64,000 bases of DNA, taken from the NCBI RefSeq assembly GCF_014126615.1, contig NZ_CP059896.1, forward strand, positions 2,862,501-2,926,500. Reading direction: 5' to 3'. Position numbers and translations under genes: made by a program. The notes below the pieces were generated by a model. The model was not told the DNA's origin. It ran no database searches and saw only the letters and a list, made by a program, of their open reading frames with translations. The stretch is from Ciceribacter thiooxidans. Its GTDB lineage: Bacteria; Pseudomonadota; Alphaproteobacteria; Rhizobiales; Rhizobiaceae. Below are positions 8,708-16,184 of this stretch, in pieces; the stretch's first letter is position 1, and every line of letters begins with the position of its first letter.

Positions 8708-10060
8708 TTACTTGATGGCGTCCCACGACTTCTGGATGGACGCGGCGACGTCTTCGGCAGACTTGCCGCCGACGAAGTCGACCATACCGGTCCAGAAGCT
8801 GCCAGCACCCACGGCACCCGGCATCAGGTCGGATGCGTCGAAGCGGAACGTGGTCGCCTGCAGCAGGATATCATTCATCTTGCGGACGGTCGGATCGGTG
8901 AAGACTTCCGTATTGACCTTCTTGTACGGGGTCAGGAAGCCCTTTTGTGCCATCCAGATCTCGTGCGCGATCGGCGACTTCAGGAACTCGATGAAGGCGC
9001 GGGCGGCCTTGCTGTCCTTGGTGATGGTGAAGGTCGTGCCGGCACCGAGAACCGGATTACCCAGATCCTTGTCGGCGTAGGCCGGGAAGTAGAAGAAGTC
9101 GGCATCCTCGCCGACGACCGTGCCTTCGGGGAAGAAGGACGGGATGAAGGACGCCTGGCGGTGCATGTAGCACTGCGGCGGCGAAGAGAAGAGACCCTTC
9201 GGAGAATCGCGGAAATCGGTCGAGGCGACTGCGCTCGCACCGCCGGCCACGAACTTGTCGTTCTTGGCGAACCAGCCAAACTCGTTGATGGCGTTGACGA
9301 CGACCGGGTCGTCGAACTTCATCTCGTTGGAAACCCACTTGTCGTAGTTTTCCGGCGTGGTGGTGCGCAGCATGAGATCCTCGACCCAGTCCGTCGCCGG
9401 CCAGCCCGTGGCCGCGCCCGAACCGAGACCGATGCACCACGGTGTGCCACCGTCGGCGACGATCTTTTCGGTCAGCGCCTTCAGGTCTTCCATTGTCTTC
9501 GGCACTTCATAGCCGGCATCCTGGAAATTCTCCGGCGAATACCAGACGAGGGACTTCAGGTCGGTCTTGAAGGGGAAGCCGTAGAAATGCTTCGCGCCGT
9601 CCTTGCTGGCATAAGTACCGAGATCGACCCACGACTGGCCGGCCGCATAGTTGTCCTTGAGCCAAGTAGCGTTGTCGTCGCCGAGATCGGTCAGAAAGCC
9701 GCGCTTTGCCATGTCGGATGCCAGGCCGGGCTGCGGAAAGATCGCGATGTTCGGGGCGGAGCCTGCCTCGAGGTCGACGACGATCTGCTGCTCGAAGCTG
9801 TCGGAACCGGTGTAACGCACGTCAGCACCGGTCGCCTCGGCGAAATAGGCAAGAACACTTTCGACGAGCTGCTGGTCCGGCCCGAGCCAGGGCCCGAAGA
9901 TGGTGATCTGCTCGCCCTTGAGCTGCGTCTTCTTCAGCTCTTCATAACTTGCCCAGTTGAATTTGCTGTCTTCGCCGGGCTTGAACTTCAGCTCCGCAGC
10001 ACCGGCGGTCACGGCGGTCAGGGCGAGTGCGGCGACGCCCAGCGTAAAGGCTCTCTTCAT
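8708..10060 (-). CDS. aglE: Periplasmic alpha-glucoside-binding protein
   Basis: 450 aa solute-binding protein of the CUT1 type. A Sec signal peptide is clear (basic MKR, hydrophobic core, cleavage near TAGAAEL at about residue 22). The mature part begins with LKGEQITIFGPWLGPDQQ and has the extended two-lobe architecture of this family. It should capture alpha-glucosides in the periplasm and hand them to AglF/AglG. It is the first gene of the operon, divergent from the LacI-type aglR, with a 299-base intergenic region holding two candidate operators. A 95-base gap separates it from aglF; no clear terminator hairpin was identified there. Confidence 0.92.
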   Translation of the reverse strand: MKRAFTLGVAALALTAVTAGAAELKFKPGEDSKFNWASYEELKKTQLKGEQITIFGPWLGPDQQLVESVLAYFAEATGADVRYTGSDSFEQQIVVDLEAGSAPNIAIFPQPGLASDMAKRGFLTDLGDDNATWLKDNYAAGQSWVDLGTYASKDGAKHFYGFPFKTDLKSLVWYSPENFQDAGYEVPKTMEDLKALTEKIVADGGTPWCIGLGSGAATGWPATDWVEDLMLRTTTPENYDKWVSNEMKFDDPVVVNAINEFGWFAKNDKFVAGGASAVASTDFRDSPKGLFSSPPQCYMHRQASFIPSFFPEGTVVGEDADFFYFPAYADKDLGNPVLGAGTTFTITKDSKAARAFIEFLKSPIAHEIWMAQKGFLTPYKKVNTEVFTDPTVRKMNDILLQATTFRFDASDLMPGAVGAGSFWTGMVDFVGGKSAEDVAASIQKSWDAIK

Positions 10061-10130
10061 GTGATCTTACCTCCCATCACACATTCCGACGGTTGATCCG
10101 ACGGGCCAAATTATCAATAAGCGGGTCATT

Positions 10131-10186
10131 CAAAGCGCTTTGGCTCCTCAGTCATTTCACCTTGCGGGAAAAAGAGTCAAGCGCTT
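10131..10186. promoter_or_regulatory. Two GCGC-centred palindromes, candidate AglR operators
   Basis: Between aglE and aglR lies the perfect 12-bp palindrome CAAAGCGCTTTG at 10131-10142. A second AAGCGCTT core lies at 10179-10186 (context TCAAGCGCTTTTC). Their centres are 46 bp apart. LacI/GalR-family repressors typically recognise palindromes with a central CG, so these are likely AglR sites controlling aglE and perhaps aglR itself. They lie about 70-125 bases upstream of the aglE start. Binding by AglR is inferred, not shown. Confidence 0.7.
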
Positions 10187-10359
10187 TTCATCAGGCCGCG
10201 TCCAGACTGCACGTGATTTCGCAATCCCTCAAACAACCCGAGATTGCCCGTTTATTTTCTTGTTGTCAGCCCCCGACCTGCTGCTAAATAGGCCGAACGT
10301 TGCGGCGGACCGGCATCCTGTCCGGCCGACGCGACGGCGTCTGGGAGGAGTGGAGGACC

Positions 10360-11385
10360 GTGAACCTCAAGCAATTGTCGGAACTTCTCGGCCTGTCGCA
10401 GACGACGATCAGCCGGGCGATCAACGGCTATCCCGAGGTCAACGAGGAGACGCGAAAGCGCGTACTCAAGGCCGCAGCGGAAACCGGCTACCGGCCGAAC
10501 CGGGCGGCGCAGCGGCTTGCGACCGGCAGAGCGGGCTCGATCGGCCTCGTGATGCCGACTGCCGCCGGACACGCCTCGGACGTACATTTCGGCGAATTCC
10601 TCGCCGGTATCGGCGAGGAAGCGCTGAAGCATGACTTCCACTTCGTCATCATGCCCGCCCATCCGCGCGAAGAAGAGCAGGCGATACGCTGGCTGGTGTC
10701 GAGCGGCAGTGTCGACGGGTATTACCTCGCGTACATGCGAGAACAGGATCCCCGCATTGCTATGGCGAAGTCGCTGCGCGTGCCCTTCCTGATCCACGGG
10801 CGCTCGCACGGGATCGAGGAGGATTATCCCTATCTCGACGTCGACAACGAGGGTGCGTTCCGGGACGCGACCGACCTCCTGCTCGACCTCGGCCACCGGC
10901 GGATCGCCCTTCTCAACGGCCCGCGGGATCTCGATTTCGCCATCCGCCGCAAAGTGGGGACGAAGGCGGCGTTGAAGGCACGCGGTCTGACACTTGACCC
11001 CGCTCTGACCCACCACACGGCGATGACCGACGAACAGGGCTTCCGGCAGATGTCGGCGCTGCTGCGCGAAGAGAACCCGCCGACCGCCGTGCTCTGCGCC
11101 AGTACCGTGCTGGCGCTCGGTGCGGTCCGGGCGATCAATCTCGCCGGCCTCCGGCTCGGGCACGATATCTCGCTCGTCGCCCACGACGACGTCCTGCCGC
11201 TTCTGAAGCCGGAAAACTTCACGGTACCGCTGACGACCACCCGTTCATCACTGAGGGCCGCCGGCATCCGCATCGCGGAGCGGCTGATCGCGCAGATCAA
11301 GCGGACAGACCCGCAGCCCGCGGAGCAGGAGCTCTGGAAGGCGGATCTCGTCATCCGGGCCTCCACCGGACCGGCGCCGCACTGA
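10360..11385 (+). CDS. aglR: LacI-family regulator of the agl operon
   Basis: 341 aa from the GTG at 10360, chosen because GGAGGAGTGGAGGA precedes it; a TTG at 10300 would add 20 residues before the helix-turn-helix. The N-terminus NLKQLSELLGLSQTTISRAI is a classical LacI DNA-binding helix-turn-helix, with the hinge helix region near YRPNRAAQRLATG. The rest is a periplasmic-binding-protein-like sensor domain. It is divergent from aglE. By family it should repress aglEFGAK until an alpha-glucoside or derivative binds. It faces folD tail to tail with 26 bases between stops. Confidence 0.9.
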   Translation: MNLKQLSELLGLSQTTISRAINGYPEVNEETRKRVLKAAAETGYRPNRAAQRLATGRAGSIGLVMPTAAGHASDVHFGEFLAGIGEEALKHDFHFVIMPAHPREEEQAIRWLVSSGSVDGYYLAYMREQDPRIAMAKSLRVPFLIHGRSHGIEEDYPYLDVDNEGAFRDATDLLLDLGHRRIALLNGPRDLDFAIRRKVGTKAALKARGLTLDPALTHHTAMTDEQGFRQMSALLREENPPTAVLCASTVLALGAVRAINLAGLRLGHDISLVAHDDVLPLLKPENFTVPLTTTRSSLRAAGIRIAERLIAQIKRTDPQPAEQELWKADLVIRASTGPAPH

Positions 11386-11411
11386 GCATCCGGCCCGCTC
11401 GAAGCCCAAAG

Positions 11412-12317
11412 TCAGAATTTCGGCGCCGGCTTGCCTTCCGCACGGTAGGCGGCGATCACCGTATTGGCCATCAGCATGGCGATCGTCATCGGCCCGACGC
11501 CCCCGGGAACCGGCGAGATGGCACCTGCAACCGGTGAGCATTCCGGGAAGGCGACATCGCCGACGAGGCGCGTCCTGCCCTCGCCCCGCTCCGGTGCGGC
11601 GATGCGGTTGATGCCGACGTCGATTACAGTTGCGCCCGGCTTCACCCAGTCGGCCTTGACCATCTCCGGCCGGCCCACCGCCGCCACAAGGATATCGGCG
11701 TTGCGGGCGAGCGCCGGCAGGTCACGGCTGCGCGAATGGCCGATGGTGACGGTCGCGTTGGCAGCGAGCAGGAGCTGGGCCATCGGCTTGCCGAAGAGGT
11801 TGGACCGGCCGATGACAAGCGCATTGAGGCCGGAAAGATCGCGGCCGTGGATCGAGCGGACAAGGATCATCGCACCGGCCGGCGTGCAGGAGACCAGCCC
11901 GGTTTCGCTGTCCCCGGTTGCAAGCTTGCCGGCATTGACGACGTGCAGGCCATCAACGTCCTTCTCCGGCAGGATCGACTGGATGACCTTTTCCGAATCG
12001 AGATGCTTGGGGAGCGGCAGCTGGACGAGCACACCATGCACGGAGGGGTCGGCGTTGAGTTCGGCGACCAGCGCCATCAGCGCCTCCTGCGTCGTTTCCT
12101 CGGGCAGCGTATGCTGAACCGAGGTGAAGCCGCATTCCTTCGCCATCCGGCTCTTGGAAGCCACGTAGGTCTGGCTCGCCGGGTCGGTGCCGACCAGAAC
12201 GACCGCCAGTCCCGGGCGCCTGCCGGTCTCCTTTTCCAGATCCGTCGCCGCCTTCGTCACCGCTTCGATGACCGAAGCTGCCGCCTTCTTGCCGTCAATA
12301 ACCGTCGTCACGCTCAT
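11412..12317 (-). CDS. folD: Bifunctional methylene-THF dehydrogenase / methenyl-THF cyclohydrolase
   Basis: 301 aa from the ATG at 12317 (AAGGGG just upstream); a GTG three codons earlier is possible. FolD interconverts 5,10-methylene-tetrahydrofolate, 5,10-methenyl-THF and 10-formyl-THF with NADP, supplying one-carbon units for purines and formyl-Met. Signature motifs are all present: [14 protein letters not shown] with the catalytic Lys, [28 protein letters not shown] (nucleotide loop) and [14 protein letters not shown]. Length is normal for the family. It is a housekeeping gene not tied to its neighbours by spacing. Confidence 0.97.
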   Translation of the reverse strand: MSVTTVIDGKKAAASVIEAVTKAATDLEKETGRRPGLAVVLVGTDPASQTYVASKSRMAKECGFTSVQHTLPEETTQEALMALVAELNADPSVHGVLVQLPLPKHLDSEKVIQSILPEKDVDGLHVVNAGKLATGDSETGLVSCTPAGAMILVRSIHGRDLSGLNALVIGRSNLFGKPMAQLLLAANATVTIGHSRSRDLPALARNADILVAAVGRPEMVKADWVKPGATVIDVGINRIAAPERGEGRTRLVGDVAFPECSPVAGAISPVPGGVGPMTIAMLMANTVIAAYRAEGKPAPKF

Positions 12318-12451
12318 CCCCTTCACGTTGGTTCACTGCCGGCAAAGCTAGCGTCCGGGAAGTAGCGCCGTTTGCCTGTGTCCGCCCTATGGTGTCAAAA
12401 AACGGCAATTGCAAGCGGAAACCGGGTGTCACACGGCGGCAAGTCCGCGCA

Positions 12452-13249
12452 TCAGCGGGCGGCGGAGCCGGGCTCTTGCGGACCCCGGTTGACAATCTTG
12501 TGCCACGCGACCCTGAAGAGGAAGACGGGGATGCCGACAACATAGCGGTACCAGAGACGCTTCGGCTCGATCCAGAGCCGGTAGGCCCATTCGCACCGCA
12601 ACCGCCGTACCCATTCCGGCGCACGCGGTACCCGCCCGGCGAGGAAGTCGAAGAGCGCACCGACCCCGATCACCACGCGCGCATGTTCCTCGGTGATATG
12701 GCGGCCGATCCACTTTTCCTGGAGCGGCGTTCCCATCGCAACGAGCAGGACGTCTATCTTTGCTGCGGCGAGCTTCTCCAGCACCGCGCCACTGTCGTCC
12801 TTGTCGAAGAAGCCGTCGGCGATCTCGATGATTTCATGCCAGGGACTGTGTTCGCGCAGCCGCGCCGCAGCCGTCGACAGGACGTCCGGGTGGCCGCCGA
12901 TGAGGCCGATGCGCCGTTTCGCCGCCATGTAGGTGAGCAATGCAGGGACAAAGTCCGTTCCGTTCAGATTTGCCGCAAACGGCACGCCGTTAAAAGACTT
13001 CGAGGCGATATCCATGCCGATCCCGTCCGGCAGGATGAGACGTCCCTCGAGTACTTGCCGGTATTCGGGGTCGATGAAGGTGATGTTGGCGTTGTTCGCG
13101 TTGAGGAAGAATATCTGTGTCTGACCCGCCGATGAGGCCGCGACATCGCTCACATGGGCAAGCGCCTCCTGCCAGCTCATGTTGCTGACCGGGAATCCGA
13201 AAACCGGCCGATGGGGCGGGCGAGCTGTTTCGCTTGCAGCAGACATCAT
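12452..13249 (-). CDS. WecG/TagA/CpsF-family (GT26) glycosyltransferase
   Basis: 265 aa from the ATG at 13249; an ATG one codon later and a TTG at 13300 are alternatives. GT26 hallmarks are the N-terminal block LNANNANITFIDPEY, RLILPDGIGM with the catalytic Asp, RIGLIGGHPDVL, and LLVAMGTPLQEKWIGRH. The C-terminus is basic and amphipathic (RRLRCEWAYRLWIEPKRLWYRY) and probably lies on the inner membrane. Members add ManNAcA, ManNAc or other sugars to a lipid-linked acceptor in exopolysaccharide or teichoic-acid-type pathways. Acceptor and donor cannot be told here, since no other polysaccharide genes are adjacent. The 260-base upstream region holds a 10-bp direct repeat and a palindrome. Confidence 0.88.
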   Translation of the reverse strand: MMSAASETARPPHRPVFGFPVSNMSWQEALAHVSDVAASSAGQTQIFFLNANNANITFIDPEYRQVLEGRLILPDGIGMDIASKSFNGVPFAANLNGTDFVPALLTYMAAKRRIGLIGGHPDVLSTAAARLREHSPWHEIIEIADGFFDKDDSGAVLEKLAAAKIDVLLVAMGTPLQEKWIGRHITEEHARVVIGVGALFDFLAGRVPRAPEWVRRLRCEWAYRLWIEPKRLWYRYVVGIPVFLFRVAWHKIVNRGPQEPGSAAR

Positions 13250-13365
13250 TTCAAATTCGCTTCGGCCCGACTGCGGGAGCGTCGTCGAAAACGTCGGCAA
13301 AGAGGCGCATCAGACGACCACATGGTATCAGTCTCTGGGAGAACATTCGGCATTCCTCTAGCAGC

Positions 13366-13395
13366 AGGATATCACCTGGCGCTTAAGGATATCAC
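13366..13395. repeat. Direct repeat AGGATATCAC x2 upstream of the GT26 gene
   Basis: The 10-mer AGGATATCAC occurs at 13366-13375 and again at 13386-13395, exactly 20 bp apart, which is two turns of B-DNA. It lies 117-146 bases upstream of the chosen start of the glycosyltransferase gene. Tandem identical half-sites on the same helix face are typical of binding sites for response regulators or other tandem dimers. Which protein binds is unknown. Confidence 0.45.
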
Positions 13396-13454
13396 TCGAA
13401 TGCGCAGCGACGCATTAATCGCGCATTGAATATACCGGGGGCAAGTCTTTCATC

Positions 13455-13470
13455 GGAGATCCGGATCTCC
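13455..13470. terminator. 16-bp perfect palindrome after the flgE-to-13510 operon
   Basis: GGAGATCCGGATCTCC is a perfect palindrome lying 40 bases after the stop at 13510 of the last gene of the flagellar operon. As RNA it can form a 6-bp stem with a CCGG loop. There is no U-tract on the minus strand, so it may be a weak terminator or a protein-binding site for the glycosyltransferase promoter downstream. Confidence 0.35.
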
Positions 13471-13509
13471 CGGCAGGATACGCCTCCGGGTAGAAGCCGC
13501 TCCTTGCGG

Positions 13510-14040
13510 TCAGTGGGAAGCCGGGTCCTCGACCTTCACACCCTCGACGATCTTGACGGACGGTGAGACGGGGCTCTTCGGTGCCTCGGCCGTGGCACGG
13601 ACGTCTTCCTTTGACAGGTAGTCGAGTTGTTCGACCAGCACTTCCTCGACGAGGCCGTCGCCAAGCCGCTTGTTGATGTCGACCTTGATCGCCTCGCGGA
13701 ATGCCACGAGGTCGAAAGCCTGCATGTTGGCGATATCGACCATCTTGTTGCCGACCAGCAGGGTGAACAACTCGTCGGTCATCAGCTCCGACATCGGCAA
13801 GTTGATGCCCTTGAGCTTCTCCTTGTCGACCATGAAGGAGATGCGTCCGAGGAAGTAGCCCTTGACGCCTCCGTCGGCGATCATCGGAACGGTGATCGAC
13901 TCTCCGCGAACAAGCTCCGTCGGCGCCTTGGCGTCGGCTTGGGGTGCAGCAACGGGTGCCGTCGCCAGACGGACGGAGAAGAACACCGCCCCGAGCGTCA
14001 CGATGCAGACCCACAATCCGGCGACGAGCAGCTTGACCAT
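13510..14040 (-). CDS. Membrane-anchored protein of the flagellar operon, FliL-like topology
   Basis: 176 aa, one N-terminal membrane helix (about residues 3-25), then a periplasmic domain. The segments GYFLGRISFMVDKEKL and FREAIKVDINKRLGDGLVEEVLVEQL recall the beta-helix order of the FliL periplasmic domain, though the similarity is weak. No recognisable family was identified with confidence. It is the last gene of the flgE-led operon, and its ATG overlaps the preceding stop (ATGA), so it is translationally coupled to the FlgN-like gene. That argues for a flagellar role. A true fliL is present at 36.7 kb, so this would be a second such protein. Confidence 0.7.
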   Translation of the reverse strand: MVKLLVAGLWVCIVTLGAVFFSVRLATAPVAAPQADAKAPTELVRGESITVPMIADGGVKGYFLGRISFMVDKEKLKGINLPMSELMTDELFTLLVGNKMVDIANMQAFDLVAFREAIKVDINKRLGDGLVEEVLVEQLDYLSKEDVRATAEAPKSPVSPSVKIVEGVKVEDPASH

Positions 14041-14405
14041 CAGTTTTCGCTGTACCGGAACTGTTCCTGAGAATAGGTGCCGTCGGCATCGGCGTCCCTG
14101 ACGGCTCCCTTGAGTAGGTCAGCCACGGCGCGGACGGCGTGAAGATGGGCCTCGACGCGTTGTGCGTTCAGCTCGAGCTTCTTCTTCAGGCTGTGCATCT
14201 GCTCGATATAGCCGGCGGCCAGATCCCGCGGATCGGAATCCCGGCAGAGCATGGTGAGTTCGTAGAGACAACGGCTCTTGTGCGCATTCGACACCTTCAG
14301 GTCGAACTCCGGATCCTTGCCTATGCGCTGGTTCTCGTTGTCGATAATCATTTCAAGGCGGCCGAGAACCGTCTTGATGCGGTAGTCGCTAGAGGTGACT
14401 TCCAT
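14040..14405 (-). CDS. Small helical protein, FlgN-like export chaperone candidate
   Basis: 121 aa, predicted almost all alpha-helical and soluble, with two amphipathic stretches (RIKTVLGRLEMIIDNENQRI and EQMHSLKKKLELNAQRVEAH). FlgN-type chaperones of hook-filament junction proteins FlgK and FlgL have this size and shape, and no other flgN is visible in the window. The gene is in the same operon as flgK and flgL, 22 bases after the rod-binding protein gene, and its stop overlaps the next start. The assignment is inference from size, helicity and context; no catalytic motif exists to test it. Confidence 0.55.
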   Translation of the reverse strand: MEVTSSDYRIKTVLGRLEMIIDNENQRIGKDPEFDLKVSNAHKSRCLYELTMLCRDSDPRDLAAGYIEQMHSLKKKLELNAQRVEAHLHAVRAVADLLKGAVRDADADGTYSQEQFRYSEN

Positions 14406-14427
14406 TTACAGCCCCAGATCTTGGTTG

Positions 14428-14982
14428 TTATGCGCTGTGTTTTTCGGTTTCCGAAACGCCGAGCGTGCGTCGCTCGAGATCGGTAACCATGCTGAGGGCG
14501 ACACTGCGGTCCTTCTCGTCGACGGCGGCGTTGATTACGCCCTTCGAGCGGTGACGCGCGAGTTCCTGCGAATACATCTGGTCGGCGATGCCGATACCGC
14601 CGTTTTCGGAGAGCACGCCGCCGATCTGCTCGGCCATCATGCTCTTCCACATTTCACCGGCGTTGCCCTTGCCGTAAACGGCTTCCGCATCCGTCGGCAG
14701 CATGGACTTGACGAAGTTCTGCAGCACCACCGATTCGAAGTCGCGATAGACCTTCGGCGTTTCGTCGTGTGCGGTCTTCTGGACGTTGCCGAGGCCGGCC
14801 TTCGATGCAGCGCCGTCGAGGATATCGACAGCAGCCCCGAAACCGGCCCCCTTCTCCGCAAGGCTGGTCGCGGCGAAGGCCGCCCGATTCGCCTTCAGGC
14901 GCGCCTGAGCCGCCTGAACTTCCAACGGGTCGGCCGCCTGGACCACGTCCAGGACGAGATCGCTCGGAGGTGAGATTGCCAC
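14428..14982 (-). CDS. Rod-binding protein, FlgJ N-domain type (CheL-like)
   Basis: 184 aa starting at a GTG (14980-14982) preceded by GAGGA; the same frame stays open far upstream, but that part overlaps fliJ-like and fliR and is not coding. The C-terminal half (about residues 75-160) matches the rod-binding domain: FESVVLQNFVKSML, GNAGEMWKSMMAEQIGGVL and GIGIADQMYSQELAR. In enteric bacteria this is the N-terminal half of FlgJ, fused to a peptidoglycan hydrolase. Here the hydrolase part is absent, as in alphaproteobacteria, where the gene has been called cheL. It should cap and assemble the periplasmic rod. A separate transglycosylase at 24.8 kb may supply the wall-opening activity. Confidence 0.82.
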   Translation of the reverse strand: MAISPPSDLVLDVVQAADPLEVQAAQARLKANRAAFAATSLAEKGAGFGAAVDILDGAASKAGLGNVQKTAHDETPKVYRDFESVVLQNFVKSMLPTDAEAVYGKGNAGEMWKSMMAEQIGGVLSENGGIGIADQMYSQELARHRSKGVINAAVDEKDRSVALSMVTDLERRTLGVSETEKHSA

Positions 14983-15014
14983 GTGATCGTCCTCATTGCT
15001 TGTTCGCGGGACTA

Positions 15015-15425
15015 TCACTCCTGAAGCTTGCTGGAGGCTGGCGTCGCGTAACGCATGTCCACCATGTCGTAAATGGCGTTGTCTTCGGCCTCGCGGTCCT
15101 CGTCCAGCCGGGCCTCCTGTCTGTTCTCTTCCAGACGGTCCCCCTTCACGCGTTCCCTGACGACCTTCGCCTCCTGTGCCTGCTGGATGCCGGCAAGCTG
15201 CTTTTCCATGTTCGCCAGACGGTCGAAACGTTCGGCATAGCTCTGTGCGAAGAGACGATGGACCGGGTCGAGCGAGCCGATGGCATCCATCACCGTGTGC
15301 ATAGAGGCGGAGACTTCGTCCCGCTGCCTCGCCGTATTGGAAAGGTCGCTCTCGGCCATACGTTCCATGTGCCGCTGGACGGAGACGAGACGGGCAAGCT
15401 TTTCCGATTTCTTTTTCGGTCCCAT
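15015..15425 (-). CDS. Coiled-coil protein, FliJ-like candidate
   Basis: 136 aa, charged and strongly coiled-coil through most of its length (KLARLVSVQRHMERMAESDL at the start, then long Glu/Arg/Gln stretches). FliJ, the stalk-like partner of the export ATPase FliI, is a coiled-coil hairpin of about 140-150 aa. The start of this protein, with a basic N-terminus and the pattern LxRLxxVQRxxE, fits it well. It follows fliR by 9 bases inside the export-gate part of the operon. No other fliJ is seen next to fliI (42.7 kb). The assignment is by size, coiled coil and context. Confidence 0.6.
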   Translation of the reverse strand: MGPKKKSEKLARLVSVQRHMERMAESDLSNTARQRDEVSASMHTVMDAIGSLDPVHRLFAQSYAERFDRLANMEKQLAGIQQAQEAKVVRERVKGDRLEENRQEARLDEDREAEDNAIYDMVDMRYATPASSKLQE

Positions 15426-15434
15426 GCCCCGTTC

Positions 15435-16184
15435 CTAACCCAGGAATATGACGGCGAACTGGGATGCGAACTGGCTGACCAGCGCGGCGATCGCGAAATA
15501 GAGAAGGAAGAGGCCGCCGATGATGAGATAAGGCAGTGAAATGAAGTAGATCGGAATCTGCGGGGCGAGTTTGTTGATCAGACCGACGGAGAAGTTGAAC
15601 ATCAGTCCGAAGATGATGAAGGGGCTCGCGAGCCGCAGCATCAAGTAGAATGTCGCGCTGAGGGTATCCGTCAGCGAGATCAGCATCTTCTGGGCATCCG
15701 GGAAGACGCCGAGCGGCATCAGCCCGTAGGAATCGACGAGCGCGCGCAGCACGGTGTGATGGAAATCCATCACGAAGAGCAGCATCAGGCCGGCGAAGCT
15801 GATCATGTTGGTGAGCTGATTTTCGCTCGTATCCTCGAGGATGTCCGCGCCGCCCGGCGCGTTGAACCCGATCGACATCGAGATTGCCGACCCGGCGAAT
15901 TGCAGTCCGAGAACGAAGAGACGCGGGATCATTCCATACATCGCTCCGATGAGTGCTTCGCCGGCAACGATGCCGATGTAGCCGTAGCCGGCGGACTGCA
16001 CCTTCGGATAGATGACATCCCAGAGAACCGGAAGCACGGCGAGCGAGACTGCGAAGGCGATGAAAAGCCGGATCTGGGGAGCGACCCGCGCCGACGAAAA
16101 GCCGGGGAGAACCATCAGACACGTCCCGATCCGGCAGAAGGCCGCAAACAGGGCCAGCACCGTCCCCTCGGGGTCGGTTATCAT
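15435..16184 (-). CDS. fliR: Flagellar export gate protein FliR
   Basis: 249 aa polytopic membrane protein with about six hydrophobic segments. Family marks are [20 protein letters not shown] near the N-terminus and [24 protein letters not shown]. FliR forms the core of the type III export gate with FliP and FliQ. Its ATG overlaps the flhA stop (ATGA), so the two are translationally coupled, as is usual for gate components. Confidence 0.95.
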   Translation of the reverse strand: MITDPEGTVLALFAAFCRIGTCLMVLPGFSSARVAPQIRLFIAFAVSLAVLPVLWDVIYPKVQSAGYGYIGIVAGEALIGAMYGMIPRLFVLGLQFAGSAISMSIGFNAPGGADILEDTSENQLTNMISFAGLMLLFVMDFHHTVLRALVDSYGLMPLGVFPDAQKMLISLTDTLSATFYLMLRLASPFIIFGLMFNFSVGLINKLAPQIPIYFISLPYLIIGGLFLLYFAIAALVSQFASQFAVIFLG

